NCBI GenBank assembly: GCA_016720425.1
Contig: JADKKQ010000001.1
Location: forward strand, 806,001 to 870,000
Reading direction: 5' to 3'
Origin: Betaproteobacteria bacterium
Lineage (GTDB): Bacteria > Pseudomonadota > Gammaproteobacteria > Burkholderiales > Casimicrobiaceae
Length of the DNA stretch: 64,000 bases
Made by a program: the position numbers and the translations under genes. Positions within the stretch are counted from its first letter, which is position 1; every line of letters starts with the position of its first letter. Shown in pieces: positions 51,201-59,379 of the stretch. The notes under the pieces were generated by a model. That model saw nothing but the letters and a program-made list of their open reading frames with translations, was not told the DNA's origin and made no database searches.

Positions 51201-54176
51201 CTGGACGGCGGTGCCGGTGCGGACACGCTGATCGGCGGCGCCGGCGACGATCTCTACGTCGTCGACGAGGCCGGCGACAGCGTCGTCGAAGCGGCCGACG
51301 AGGGCAGCGACAGCGTGCAATCGTGGGTGTCGATGTCCCTCGCCGACGGCGTCGAGAACCTGCAGTTGCTGGGGGGCGCGGGCGGCACCGCGGTCGGCAA
51401 CGCGCTGGACAACCGCCTCGTCGGCGGCTCGGGCAACGATCGCCTCGACGGCGGCGGCGGCACGGACACGCTCGAAGGCGGCATCGGCACCGACACCTAC
51501 GTGCTCCGCGCGGGAGGCGGCATCGACACGGTGATCGACATCCCGGTGGACGCCGACCTGGCCGTCGTCGCCGTGGACGCCGGTCTCGCGCCCGCCGACC
51601 TCCGCATCGACCGCGAGGAGGTCGACGGACGTTCGGCGCTCGTGGTCTCGGCGCACGACGGCGCCGACGCGCTGCGCTTCGTCGACTTCGGCGCCGTGCC
51701 CTATGACCTGGTCGTGCGGTTCGGCGACGGCAGCCTGTGGGACTCTGCGACGGTGCAGGCGAAGATCGGCGAACTGCGGGGCACCGAGGCCGCCGACTTG
51801 ATCACCGGAGGGCCCGGGGCCGATCGGATGTTCGGCCTGGGCGGCGACGACGTCCTGCGCGGGGCAGCCGGCGACGACCTGCTCGACGGCGGCGACGGCG
51901 ACGACGTGCTCGACGGCGAGGCGGGAGCCGACACCCTGCAGGGCGGTCGCGGCGACGATCGCTATCTCGCGGTCGCCGCCGACGACCACGTGATCGAGCA
52001 CGCCGACGAGGGCATCGACACCGTCGAGACCGCGACCAGCCACGTGCTGGCGAGCGGCGTCGAGAGTCTCGTGTTCACGGGGCTGGAGGCCGTCGACGGC
52101 ACCGGCAACGAGCAGGACAACCGGCTCACCGGCAATGCGGCCGCCAACACGCTCGACGGCGGCGGGGGACAGGACGTGACCGAAGGCGGTGCCGGCGACG
52201 ACACGCACCTCGTCGACTCGGCGGCCGACGTCGTCATCGAGCGCGACGGCGAAGGCGTCGACACGGTGATCGCCGGCGCGAGCTTCGCGCTGCCCGCCGC
52301 CGTCGAGCATCTGGTGCTCGCCGGAGCGGCCGGCGACGGCACCGGCAACGTCCTCGACAACACGGTGACCGGCAACGAACTGGACAATCGCCTCGATGGC
52401 GGTCCGGGCGCCGACAGCCTGCGCGGCGGGGCCGGCGACGACACCTACGTCGTCGACGCCGCGGGCGATCGCGTGTTCGAGCAGCCCGGAGCTGGCAGCG
52501 ATACCGTGCTGTCGTCGATCAGCTACGTCCTGCCCGTCGATGTCGAGCGGCTCACACTCATCGGAACCGCGCCGATCGCCGCGACCGGCAACGCCGCGGC
52601 CAACGTGCTCACCGGCAACGGCGCCGCCAACGCCCTCGACGGAGGAGCCGGTGCCGACACGATGAGCGGCGGGGTCGGCGACGATTCCTATCGGGTCGAT
52701 CACGCCGGCGACGTCGTCGTCGAGGCGGCCGCCGCGGGCACGGACACGATCACCGCTTCGGTGTCCTTCGTGCTGCCCGCCCACGTCGAGCAGTTGCTGC
52801 TGGCGGGCGCGGCCGCGATCAACGGCACCGGCAACGCGCTCGCCAACGTGCTCGTCGGCAACGCCGCCGACAACGTGCTGAAGGGAGGCGCCGGAAGCGA
52901 CGTGCTGCGGGGCGGCGCGGGCAACGACACTTTCATTGTCGACGTCACCGGGGACACCGTGGTCGAGAACGCCGGCGAGGGCACCGACGTCGTCAAGTCG
53001 GCGGTCGGCTGGACGCTCGGGGCCAACGTCGAGAACCTCACGCTCACCGGCTCCGCCGCGATCAACGGCACCGGCAACGCGCTCGCCAACGTGCTGGTCG
53101 GCAACGCCGCCAACAACGTGCTGAATGGACGCGCCGGGGCCGACACCCTCCGGGGCGGTGGCGGCAACGACGTCTACCTCGTCGATCAGTCCGGGGACGT
53201 CGTCGTCGAGGCGGCGGCCGCGGGCGAGGACGCCGTCCAGTCGGCGGTCAGCCACGCTCTGGCGGCCAACGTCGAGCACCTGACGCTGACCGGCGCGGCG
53301 GCGATCAACGGCACCGGCAACGTGCTGGCCAATGCGCTGGCCGGCAACGACGCCGCCAACGCGCTGGGCGGTGGCGACGGCAATGACCTGCTCTGGGGCG
53401 GCGGCGGCAACGACACGCTGGCCGGAGGCAACGGCGTCGATCTGCTGCAGGGCGGCACGGGCGACGACCTGCTCTCCGACGCGTCCGGCAACGGCCTGCT
53501 GGACGGCGGCGTCGGCAACGACACCCTGGGTGGCAGCACCGCGCGCGAGTTCATCGCCGGCGGCGCCGGAGCGGACTCGCTGACCACCGGCGGCGGCGCC
53601 GACGTCATCGCCTTCAATCGCGGCGGCGGCGCCGATGTCGTCAACGCGAGCATCGGTTCCGACGACACGCTGTCGCTCGGCGGGGGCATCGCCTACGCCG
53701 ACCTCAAGCTCAGGAAGACCGGTCTCGATCTGGTGCTGGACGCCGGTGCGGGCGACCAGATCACCTTCCGCAACTGGTACCAGACCGGGGTCAACCAGAA
53801 GAGCGTGGTCAATCTGCAGGCGGTGGCCGACGCAATGGCCGGGTACAACGCGGCGGGCAGCGATCGGCAGCTCAACAAGCGGGTGGTGAACTTCAACTTC
53901 TCCGGCATCGTCGACCGCTTCGATGCGGCACGGGCCGCGGATCCGCTGTTGACCAGCTTCTCGGTCGGCAGCGCGCTGGCGGATTTCTACGTTTCCGGCA
54001 GCGACACCGCGGCCATCGGCGGCGACCTGGCCTACGACTACGGCCACCGCAATGCGCTGACCGACATCGGCATGGGCGCCGCACAGGCGATCGTCGCGGC
54101 GACCGGATTCGGTGTCGCAGCCCAATCGCTGCAATCGTTCGCGACGCTCCACGCCGGTACGCAGCGGCTGCGCTGA
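48108..54176 (+). CDS. Giant RTX protein, 3' part with type I secretion-like C-terminus
   Basis: This frame continues the gene begun at 43012 (GGTTTQLIGNRGDDALDGG) for about 2,022 residues, making about 3,720 in all if one base is restored. It holds more RTX nonapeptides and beta-rich segments (DLTVGRDRDDLILGVRGRDA). From about 50570 there are nine or so longer units with the pattern GGAGxDTYVVDxAGDxVxE, then an SVSxxL segment and TGNAxANVLxGN. The end (DLVLDAGAGDQITFRNWYQT) resembles the domain next to the secretion signal of hemolysin-type proteins. There is no N-terminal signal peptide, which fits type I secretion, but no ABC exporter genes lie nearby. A secreted lipase or adhesin is likely. 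Confidence 0.82.
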   Translation, partial: GGTTTQLIGNRGDDALDGGAAADRLDGGAGADTLNGGGGADDLRGDDGNDLLAGGDGADLLRGGEGDDSLSGGAGDDRLFGGAGDDAYLLATGSGQDVVDDGGGRNTLRFAAGIDGESVAIRHDASDLLIALGDGSKTWIRGGWVDERISSLAFADGTSLTNAQLRARAQSLLPGEALANLGPAPVFGTAGDDTLTGGELFGDAGDDLLRGSGRFHFGRGDGADTIAIDPAPGGGSAGTPTVEIAPGMVREDLSFSRAGDDLVIALRGSADRLTVRDHFLAAQSLLGSSEYPSSIAFLRFADGTILDRAAIGALVDATGTRDDDAVNAGAGGEGDDRLRLVGRAQDVHGGDGDDSLAADPHLPDDTSRLYGDAGNDVLVAGRGYYAATQLSGGSGDDVLHGASSATLDGGSGRNRLVIGNGPADDVFAAAAAGGSLAALPAGSRPQQLVLARDGGADYVTQQDTSLGSGRHDAFTVRMSAADYRDLTVGRDRDDLILGVRGRDARMTIADFFAAGAEHAGMQGLLVVQDDLGFAYLDPASPTADALAARAQPIAAAAVESSGTAGDDDLVGAGNADQLRGMAGDDRLDGLSGDDVLAGGDGDDVLIGRSGDDRLAGDDGDDTLIGGYGDDDLAGGEGADSLADAAGANRLDGGAGADTLRASGGSNALHGGDGDDLIVMLAGANAAEGGAGDDRINFLGGSADIDGGTGDDRIDLAGAGTVTVRFGRGAGRDRVDGSGGGWAAGVDAEIAIGPGVAAADIEFTTQFNAGLQAEDFTLSIAGTSDRLTVEGGIRNGVAAVQTLRLASGEVLRVADLLAQPRSGTGGNDTLVGTAGNDFLSGLAGNDRLLGMAGDDRLDGGTGMDFMEGGAGNDVYVVDDRNDAVAESDDLGRDAGGSDEVQTSVSMILPMFVERLTMTGSEPLTAWGSAGDDILNGNAGGNRLDGQRGADRMAGGAGDDSYAVDDAGDQVVEVAGQGRDVVFATVSHALSAHVEDLWVSTDAAADGTGNELANDLHGGNGANTLSGRGGDDTLDGGAGADTLIGGAGDDLYVVDEAGDSVVEAADEGSDSVQSWVSMSLADGVENLQLLGGAGGTAVGNALDNRLVGGSGNDRLDGGGGTDTLEGGIGTDTYVLRAGGGIDTVIDIPVDADLAVVAVDAGLAPADLRIDREEVDGRSALVVSAHDGADALRFVDFGAVPYDLVVRFGDGSLWDSATVQAKIGELRGTEAADLITGGPGADRMFGLGGDDVLRGAAGDDLLDGGDGDDVLDGEAGADTLQGGRGDDRYLAVAADDHVIEHADEGIDTVETATSHVLASGVESLVFTGLEAVDGTGNEQDNRLTGNAAANTLDGGGGQDVTEGGAGDDTHLVDSAADVVIERDGEGVDTVIAGASFALPAAVEHLVLAGAAGDGTGNVLDNTVTGNELDNRLDGGPGADSLRGGAGDDTYVVDAAGDRVFEQPGAGSDTVLSSISYVLPVDVERLTLIGTAPIAATGNAAANVLTGNGAANALDGGAGADTMSGGVGDDSYRVDHAGDVVVEAAAAGTDTITASVSFVLPAHVEQLLLAGAAAINGTGNALANVLVGNAADNVLKGGAGSDVLRGGAGNDTFIVDVTGDTVVENAGEGTDVVKSAVGWTLGANVENLTLTGSAAINGTGNALANVLVGNAANNVLNGRAGADTLRGGGGNDVYLVDQSGDVVVEAAAAGEDAVQSAVSHALAANVEHLTLTGAAAINGTGNVLANALAGNDAANALGGGDGNDLLWGGGGNDTLAGGNGVDLLQGGTGDDLLSDASGNGLLDGGVGNDTLGGSTAREFIAGGAGADSLTTGGGADVIAFNRGGGADVVNASIGSDDTLSLGGGIAYADLKLRKTGLDLVLDAGAGDQITFRNWYQTGVNQKSVVNLQAVADAMAGYNAAGSDRQLNKRVVNFNFSGIVDRFDAARAADPLLTSFSVGSALADFYVSGSDTAAIGGDLAYDYGHRNALTDIGMGAAQAIVAATGFGVAAQSLQSFATLHAGTQRLR
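50570..53350 (+). repeat. Tandem long-unit repeats inside the RTX gene
   Basis: About nine units of roughly 200-300 bases each encode GGAGxDxYxVDxxGDxVVE followed by a strand segment and GTGNxLANxLxGN. The last units are most alike: GCGATCAACGGCACCGGCAA occurs near 52817, 53059 and 53309 in matching contexts. Recent unit duplication or gene conversion is likely. The region is prone to assembly collapse. Confidence 0.75.
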
Positions 54177-54270
54177 GCCGATGGGGCCGCGGCAGGGCGG
54201 GGCGACGCAGGGCGTGCTGGCGGCGGGTGGCGCGGGGGGCGCGATGCCGCGCCCACGACCGTCGCCGGCG

Positions 54271-55230
54271 TCAGTTGCCGTCGTCCATCAGCTTCTGCTG
54301 CCGCTCGATGAATTCCTTGGTGCTGTCGATCCCGCGCTGGTTGAGCACGAAGTTCCGCACCGCCGCCTCGACCAGCACGGCGAGGTTGCGGCCTGCGGCC
54401 ACGGGGATCGTCACCTTGCGGATGGGGACGCCGAGAATCTCCTGGTAGGTCGCGTTGACCTGCAGGCGATCGAGCTCGGAAAACGAATCGTGGCTGTGGT
54501 CCTCGAGGTGGACGATGAACTTCAGCAGCTTGCGCGGGCGCACCGCGGTCTCGCCGAAGATCGTCCGGATGTTGAGGATGCCGATGCCGCGCACCTCGAG
54601 GAAGTCGCGCAGCACGCCGGGGCAGCGGCCCTCGAGCGTGTCCGGCGAGATGCGGTAGATCTCGACGATGTCGTCGGCGATGAGGCCGTTGCCGCGCGAA
54701 ATCAGCTCCAGCGCCAGCTCGCTCTTGCCGATCGCCGACGCGCCGGTGATCAGCACGCCCATTTCCAGCACGTCGAGGAAGACGCCGTGCAGCGTCGTGA
54801 CCTCCGCCAGCATCCGCGACAGGTACAGGCGAAACACGTCGACGAGATGTGGCGAAGGCTGGGCCGACGAGAACAACGCGATGTGGTGCGCGTTGGCCTG
54901 CTCGACGAGATAGGGCGGGACGGTCTCCCCGTTGGCCACGGTGACGGCGACGAGGTCGGCGCTGAACAGCCGGTCGATCGACGCGCGCGCCGCGGCTTCG
55001 TCCTGCCCGCGCAGAAAGGCGAGTTCGGCCGCCCCGAGGATCTGGATCCGGAACGGATGGATGAAATTCATGTGCCCGACCTGGCCGACGGTCGGTTTGA
55101 GGTCCGCCTCGCCGGTGAGCACCTTGTTGCCGCCCTGGCGCCCGGCCAGCCAGGTCATGCCGAGGCGCGCCTGGTTGTCGGCGAACAGGCGCTCGACGCT
55201 GACCTGCCGCGTGATGCCGTCGCCGTTCAT
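54271..55230 (-). CDS. hprK: HprK, HPr kinase/phosphorylase
   Basis: HprK phosphorylates and dephosphorylates a serine of HPr and links PTS activity to regulation. The 319-residue protein has the N-terminal domain and then Walker A GVLITGASAIGKSELALEL. The signature EGRCPGVLRDFLEVRGIGILNIRTIFG and the C-terminal EFIERQQKLMDDGN follow. The ATG at 55230 gives MNGDGITRQVSVERLF. It follows ptsN by 57 bases. Its usual neighbour rapZ is 12 kb away, past the RTX gene. Confidence 0.95.
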   Translation of the reverse strand: MNGDGITRQVSVERLFADNQARLGMTWLAGRQGGNKVLTGEADLKPTVGQVGHMNFIHPFRIQILGAAELAFLRGQDEAAARASIDRLFSADLVAVTVANGETVPPYLVEQANAHHIALFSSAQPSPHLVDVFRLYLSRMLAEVTTLHGVFLDVLEMGVLITGASAIGKSELALELISRGNGLIADDIVEIYRISPDTLEGRCPGVLRDFLEVRGIGILNIRTIFGETAVRPRKLLKFIVHLEDHSHDSFSELDRLQVNATYQEILGVPIRKVTIPVAAGRNLAVLVEAAVRNFVLNQRGIDSTKEFIERQQKLMDDGN

Positions 55231-55287
55231 GGCCGGTCGGCGGTCATTGCAGTCGCGACACGCCGCCCGCCGGTGCTACCCGGGGGC

Positions 55288-55749
55288 CTAGGCCGCGGGG
55301 ACCCACTGGGCGAACAGCGCGTGCAGTCGGGCGGGATCGGGGGCATTGGCCAGCCGCTCGCGGAAGCTCCGCTCGCTGAACATCTGCGCCAGCTCGGACA
55401 GAAGCTGCAGGTGCTGCTCGGTGGCGTGCTCGGGCACCAGCAGGATGAAGACCTGGCCGACGGGCTTGCCGTCCGGGGCGTCGAAGGCGATCGGCGCCTT
55501 GAGACGCACGAAAGCGCCCAGCGCGGTCTTGAGGCCGCGGATCCGGCCATGCGGAATGGCGATGCCCTGACCGAGACCGGTCGAACCCAGCTTTTCGCGG
55601 GCGACCAGGCTGTCGACGACGTTGGCGCGAACCAGGCCGCGCTGGGTCTCGAACAGCGTGCCCACCGCGTCGAACAGCCGCGCCTTGGTGCCGGCGTCGA
55701 GGTCGAGCAGGATGTTGGCAGCCGGCAGGAGGTCGGCAATCTGGTTCAT
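55288..55749 (-). CDS. ptsN: PtsN, nitrogen-PTS EIIA component
   Basis: PtsN accepts phosphate from the nitrogen-related PTS chain and regulates potassium and nitrogen responses rather than carrying sugars. The 153-residue EIIA domain reads MNQIADLLPAANILLDLDAG, GSTGLGQGIAIPHGRIRGLK with the phosphorylated His in IPHGR, and FILLVPEHATEQHLQLLSEL. A 230-base gap upstream holds TATGAT (minus strand, 55844-55839), a possible -10 for ptsN-hprK. Confidence 0.95.
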   Translation of the reverse strand: MNQIADLLPAANILLDLDAGTKARLFDAVGTLFETQRGLVRANVVDSLVAREKLGSTGLGQGIAIPHGRIRGLKTALGAFVRLKAPIAFDAPDGKPVGQVFILLVPEHATEQHLQLLSELAQMFSERSFRERLANAPDPARLHALFAQWVPAA

Positions 55750-55979
55750 TGACGGCTAGGCGGATGACTGAAGCGGCGAGGTCGTGGCGGCGAACGAAAA
55801 CGGGCAGTCCAATGACCGACGGCCCGCCGCGAAGCCAAATCATACGCCGGTCCGGTGGACACCGGAATGCCGCCCGGCGCCGCGCCCGGCGCGGTGTCGA
55901 ACCCGGCGTCGGGCCGCGGGGGGCGCGACCGCGACGCGATCCGCGCCGCGGTCCGGCCCGGAGTCGTCGGGGCGCGGAG

Positions 55980-56354
55980 TCAGCCCTCCTTGACCGGCGC
56001 GGCGCCCGGGGTCGCCGGGCGGGCCTCGGCGGCGGCGACTTCACGCTTGATCGTCGCCCCGTCGTGCCGGTTGGGCGAGCGCTTCTCCTTGTGCTTGACG
56101 ACCTGCCGGTCGAGCTTGTCGGCCAGCGCGTCGATCGAGGCGTACATGTCGGCCTCGATGGCCTCGACGTGGATGTCCTTGCCCCGCGTGTGCAGGTTGA
56201 CCTCGACCTTGTGGCGCAGCTTGTCCACCGACATCACGACGTTGACGTCGATCACGTGATCGAAGTGACGGGTCACGCGGTCGAGCTTGGCGATGACGTA
56301 GTCGCGGATCGCGGGGGTGATCTCCAGATGATGTCCGGTGAGATTCAGGTTCAT
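55980..56354 (-). CDS. hpf: Hpf, ribosome hibernation-promoting factor
   Basis: Hpf binds the small ribosomal subunit in slow growth and blocks translation. The 124-residue protein has the beta-alpha-beta-beta-beta-alpha plan: MNLNLTGHHLEITPAIRDYV, KLDRVTRHFDHVIDVNVVMS, and HVEAIEADMYASIDALADKLDRQV. The Ala/Pro-rich tail (ATPGAAPVKEG) is short, so it is the short form without a dimerisation domain. The ATG at 56354 is the family start. It follows rpoN in the conserved order. Confidence 0.94.
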   Translation of the reverse strand: MNLNLTGHHLEITPAIRDYVIAKLDRVTRHFDHVIDVNVVMSVDKLRHKVEVNLHTRGKDIHVEAIEADMYASIDALADKLDRQVVKHKEKRSPNRHDGATIKREVAAAEARPATPGAAPVKEG

Positions 56355-56407
56355 GAAGCACTCCTCTGGTTGCTGCGTGGTCCGCGGTCCTGGCGCCCGG
56401 TGGCCTC

Positions 56408-57898
56408 CTAGGGCATCCGCCGCAGGTTGACGGGAGGAATCTGCAGGGCCTCCCGGTATTTGGCTATGGTACGCCGGGCGACGATGATTCCCTGCTCGCC
56501 CAGCAGTTCCGCGATCTTGCTGTCGGTCAGCGGCGCGTCCGTCCTTTCGGCCGCGATCAACTGCTTGATCAGCGCCCGGATCGCGGTCGCCGACGCCGCG
56601 CCGCCGGTGTCGGTGGCGACGTGGCTGCCGAAGAAGTACTTGAGTTCGTAGGTGCCGCGCGGGGTGAGCATGTACTTCTGCGTGGTCACCCGCGAGATCG
56701 TCGACTCGTGCAGGTCGAGCATGTCGGCGATCTCGCGCAGCACCATCGGCCGCATCGCGACCTCGCCGTGGTCGAAGAAGCGCCGCTGCCGCTCGACGAT
56801 CGCCTGCGACACCCGCAGGATGGTCTCGAAACGCTGCTGCACGTTGCGGATCAGCCACTTGGCCTCCTGCAGCTGCGCCGCGAGCTGCTGGTTGGACGAG
56901 TCGCGATTGCGCGTCAGGATGTCGGCGTAGATGCGGTTGAGCCGCAGCTTGGGCATCGCCGCCTCGTTGAGCGAGGCGACCCACTGGTTGCGCAGCTTGC
57001 GCACCAGCACGTCGGGCACGACGTAGTTCGATTCGGTGCGCGCGAAAGACGCCCCCGGCCGCGGATTGAGGCTGGTGATGAGCGCGCGCACGGCGCGGAT
57101 CGTGGTGTCGTCGCAGTGCAGCACGCGCTTCAGCCGGGTGAAGTCGCGCGCGGCGAGGAGGTCGAGGTGGGCGCCGACCACGGTCAGCGCCTCGTCGCGC
57201 AGCGGCGTCGCCGCCGGCAGCGCCTTGAGCTGCAGGGCGAGGCACTCGGCCGCGTCGCGGGCGCCGACGCCGGGCGGCTCGAAGCTCTGCAGGAACTTCA
57301 GCGCGATGTTGATCTCGTCGCTGTCGATCTCCAGTTCCTCGGGGAAGAGCTCGAGGAGCTCCTCGACCGACGTGCCGAGGTAGCCGTCCTCGTTGACGGC
57401 GTCGATCAGCGCGGCGACGATCTGCCGGTCGCGCAGCGGGAGGTTCAGCACCGCGAGCTGGCCGAGCAGGTGTTCGCGCAGCGTGCCGGCGGCGGCCTGC
57501 TGCGGATAGAACGCGTCGTCGTCCTCGTCCGAGGGGTTGGCGCCGCCGCCCCAGTCCGACTCGCCGGACGAGTAGTCCTCGAAATCGGCGCGGTCGACGT
57601 CGTCGACGGTGTCGTTGGGCTCGAACGGGCCTTCGCTCTCCGCGACGCGTTCGCCGATGTCGGCGGCTTCGTCGCGCGGCGGCGCCTCGGCCGGCGTGGC
57701 GCTGCCGTTGACCGGCGGCTCGCCGACCGGAGCGTCTTCGTCGACCTCCGCCTTCTCCAGCAGCGGGTTTTCCTGCAGCAGCCGGTCGACCTCGGCGTTG
57801 AGCTCGAGCGTCGACAGCTGCAGCAGCCGGATCGACTGCTGCAGCTGGGGCGTCAGCGTCAGGTGCTGACTGAGCTTGAGTTGGAGGGTCTGTTTCAT
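56408..57898 (-). CDS. rpoN: RpoN, RNA polymerase sigma54 factor
   Basis: RpoN directs polymerase to -24/-12 promoters that need an activator ATPase. The 496-residue protein has the glutamine-rich region I (MKQTLQLKLSQHLTLTPQLQQSIRLLQLS, in part), an acidic region II (FEPNDTVDDVDRADFEDYSS) and the core-binding region III. The helix-turn-helix area follows (MVLREIADMLDLHESTISRV), then the RpoN box ARRTIAKYREALQ near the end. It lies between lptB and hpf, a classical order. Confidence 0.97.
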   Translation of the reverse strand: MKQTLQLKLSQHLTLTPQLQQSIRLLQLSTLELNAEVDRLLQENPLLEKAEVDEDAPVGEPPVNGSATPAEAPPRDEAADIGERVAESEGPFEPNDTVDDVDRADFEDYSSGESDWGGGANPSDEDDDAFYPQQAAAGTLREHLLGQLAVLNLPLRDRQIVAALIDAVNEDGYLGTSVEELLELFPEELEIDSDEINIALKFLQSFEPPGVGARDAAECLALQLKALPAATPLRDEALTVVGAHLDLLAARDFTRLKRVLHCDDTTIRAVRALITSLNPRPGASFARTESNYVVPDVLVRKLRNQWVASLNEAAMPKLRLNRIYADILTRNRDSSNQQLAAQLQEAKWLIRNVQQRFETILRVSQAIVERQRRFFDHGEVAMRPMVLREIADMLDLHESTISRVTTQKYMLTPRGTYELKYFFGSHVATDTGGAASATAIRALIKQLIAAERTDAPLTDSKIAELLGEQGIIVARRTIAKYREALQIPPVNLRRMP

Positions 57899-57921
57899 CG
57901 CCTGGTTTGTCGCGGTCCCGG

Positions 57922-58644
57922 TCAGAGCCGGAAGTGCTCCCCGAGATAGACCTTCCTCACGTCCTCATTATAGACAATGTCGCCGGGCGTCCCCGAAGCC
58001 AGGACCCGCCCTTCGTTGATGATATACGCGCGGTCGCAAATGCCCAGCGTCTCGCGGACGTTGTGGTCGGTGATGAGGACGCCGATCCCGCGCTGCTTGA
58101 GAAAGCCGATGATCTTCTGGATGTCGAGGACCGCGATCGGGTCGACGCCGGCGAAGGGCTCGTCCAGAAGGATGAAGCGCGGCCGCGTGGCCAGCGCCCG
58201 CGCGATCTCGACCCGCCGCCGCTCGCCGCCGGAGAGGCTGACTGCCGAGGCGTCCCGCAGGTGCGCGATCGTCAGGTCTTCGAGCAGCGCGTCCAGCCGG
58301 TTGGCGAGGGCGTCGTCCTCGAGATCCTGCAGCTCGAGAATGGCCCGGATGTTCTCGGCCACCGTCAGCTTGCGGAAGATCGACGCTTCCTGCGGCAGAT
58401 AGGACAGTCCCATCCGCGCGCGGGTGTGGATGGGCATCCGCGACAGGTTCCGCCCGTCGAGCTCGATCCGCCCGCCGTCGGCCGACACCAGCCCCACGAT
58501 CATGTAGAAGCAGGTCGTCTTCCCGGCGCCGTTGGGGCCGAGCAGGCCGACCACCTCGCCGCTCGCGACCGACAGCGAGACATCGTGGACGACGGTGCGC
58601 GACTTGTAGCGCTTCTCGAGCCGGGCGACGGAAAGCTCACTCAT
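57922..58644 (-). CDS. lptB: LptB, ATPase of the LPS export complex
   Basis: LptB is the cytoplasmic ATPase that powers LPS extraction with LptFG and LptC. The 240-residue protein has Walker A GLLGPNGAGKTTCFYMIVG (near residue 33), the Q-loop YLPQEASIFRKL, the ABC signature VSLSGGERRRVEIARAL, Walker B FILLDEPFAGVDPIA, and the H-loop LITDHNVRETL. It follows lptA by 21 bases and precedes rpoN by 23. lptF and lptG are elsewhere, as is usual. Confidence 0.97.
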   Translation of the reverse strand: MSELSVARLEKRYKSRTVVHDVSLSVASGEVVGLLGPNGAGKTTCFYMIVGLVSADGGRIELDGRNLSRMPIHTRARMGLSYLPQEASIFRKLTVAENIRAILELQDLEDDALANRLDALLEDLTIAHLRDASAVSLSGGERRRVEIARALATRPRFILLDEPFAGVDPIAVLDIQKIIGFLKQRGIGVLITDHNVRETLGICDRAYIINEGRVLASGTPGDIVYNEDVRKVYLGEHFRL

Positions 58645-58665
58645 GGCGCGAGGTGCCCGCCGGCA

Positions 58666-59379
58666 TCAGCGGGCGGCCGGGGCCATGGCATCGGCGGGCT
58701 TCAGCGACGGCGACGGCGGCGCGGTCTTCGCCCGGCCGGCGGCCGGGGCCTTCGCCTTGCCCGCCGCCTCCGGCTCGGCGGCCTTGGCGGGGTCGGCCGG
58801 CTCCTTGGGCCTGGCGCCGGGCAGCGGCAAGTCGGACTTGGGCTGGAACACCCCGCGCACGCGCGTATCGGCGTCGGCCGGAGCCGCACCGGGCGCGGCG
58901 GTGGCGGCGCGCCCCTCGGCCTTGAAGACCTCGGTGCCCGAGTTGTAGGAGATGTAGTTGCTGCGGATCTCGTCCTGCCCGCGCTTCAGCAGCGCGCGGT
59001 CGAAGAGTTCCAGCAGCTGCCTGCCGCCGTCGTACTCGGCCCGCTGTGCGTAGCCTTCGTAGTACTCGTCGACGCCGTCGCGCTTCTGGCGGAAGCTGAC
59101 GGGGTTGCCGGTGGCGGTCGCGGACATCGAGTTGTCGGCGTTCTGCCGGAACACGATCTTGTCGGCGCGAATCGTCAGCGTCCCCTGGGTGATGACCACG
59201 TTGCCGGAGAGCGCGCCGACCTTGGTCTGGTAGTTGACGTCGCCGGTGTCGGCCGAATAGTTGATCGGCTGCTCGCGGTCGGCGGTCTGGGCCGGCGCCG
59301 GCGGCGGCACCAGCGCGAGGGCGAACGGCAGGCCCAGGACGACGATCCGGGCCAGACGGGGAAGGGGTGGGAGGGTCAC
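58666..59379 (-). CDS. lptA: LptA, periplasmic LPS-transport bridge protein
   Basis: LptA monomers form the periplasmic bridge that carries LPS from LptC to LptD. The 237-residue protein starts at a GTG that overlaps the lptC stop (GTGA). It has a signal peptide ending at PPAPAQ. The OstA-like beta repeats follow (INYSADTGDVNYQTKVGALS, GNVVITQGTLTIRADKIVF, and GNPVSFRQKRDGVDEYYEGY). The last 60 residues are an Ala/Pro/Lys-rich tail beyond the normal domain. Confidence 0.92.
   Translation of the reverse strand: MTLPPLPRLARIVVLGLPFALALVPPPAPAQTADREQPINYSADTGDVNYQTKVGALSGNVVITQGTLTIRADKIVFRQNADNSMSATATGNPVSFRQKRDGVDEYYEGYAQRAEYDGGRQLLELFDRALLKRGQDEIRSNYISYNSGTEVFKAEGRAATAAPGAAPADADTRVRGVFQPKSDLPLPGARPKEPADPAKAAEPEAAGKAKAPAAGRAKTAPPSPSLKPADAMAPAAR

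Noticed and set aside
48987..54152. A 1,721-codon open frame antisense to the second RTX part
   Set aside because: Same reason: a shadow of the repeats, with no start region or recognisable domain.
43012..54176. Short spaced repeats suggestive of a CRISPR array
   Set aside because: The repeats are in frame, 27 bases long and encode GGxGxDxLx; they are RTX coding repeats without unique spacers.
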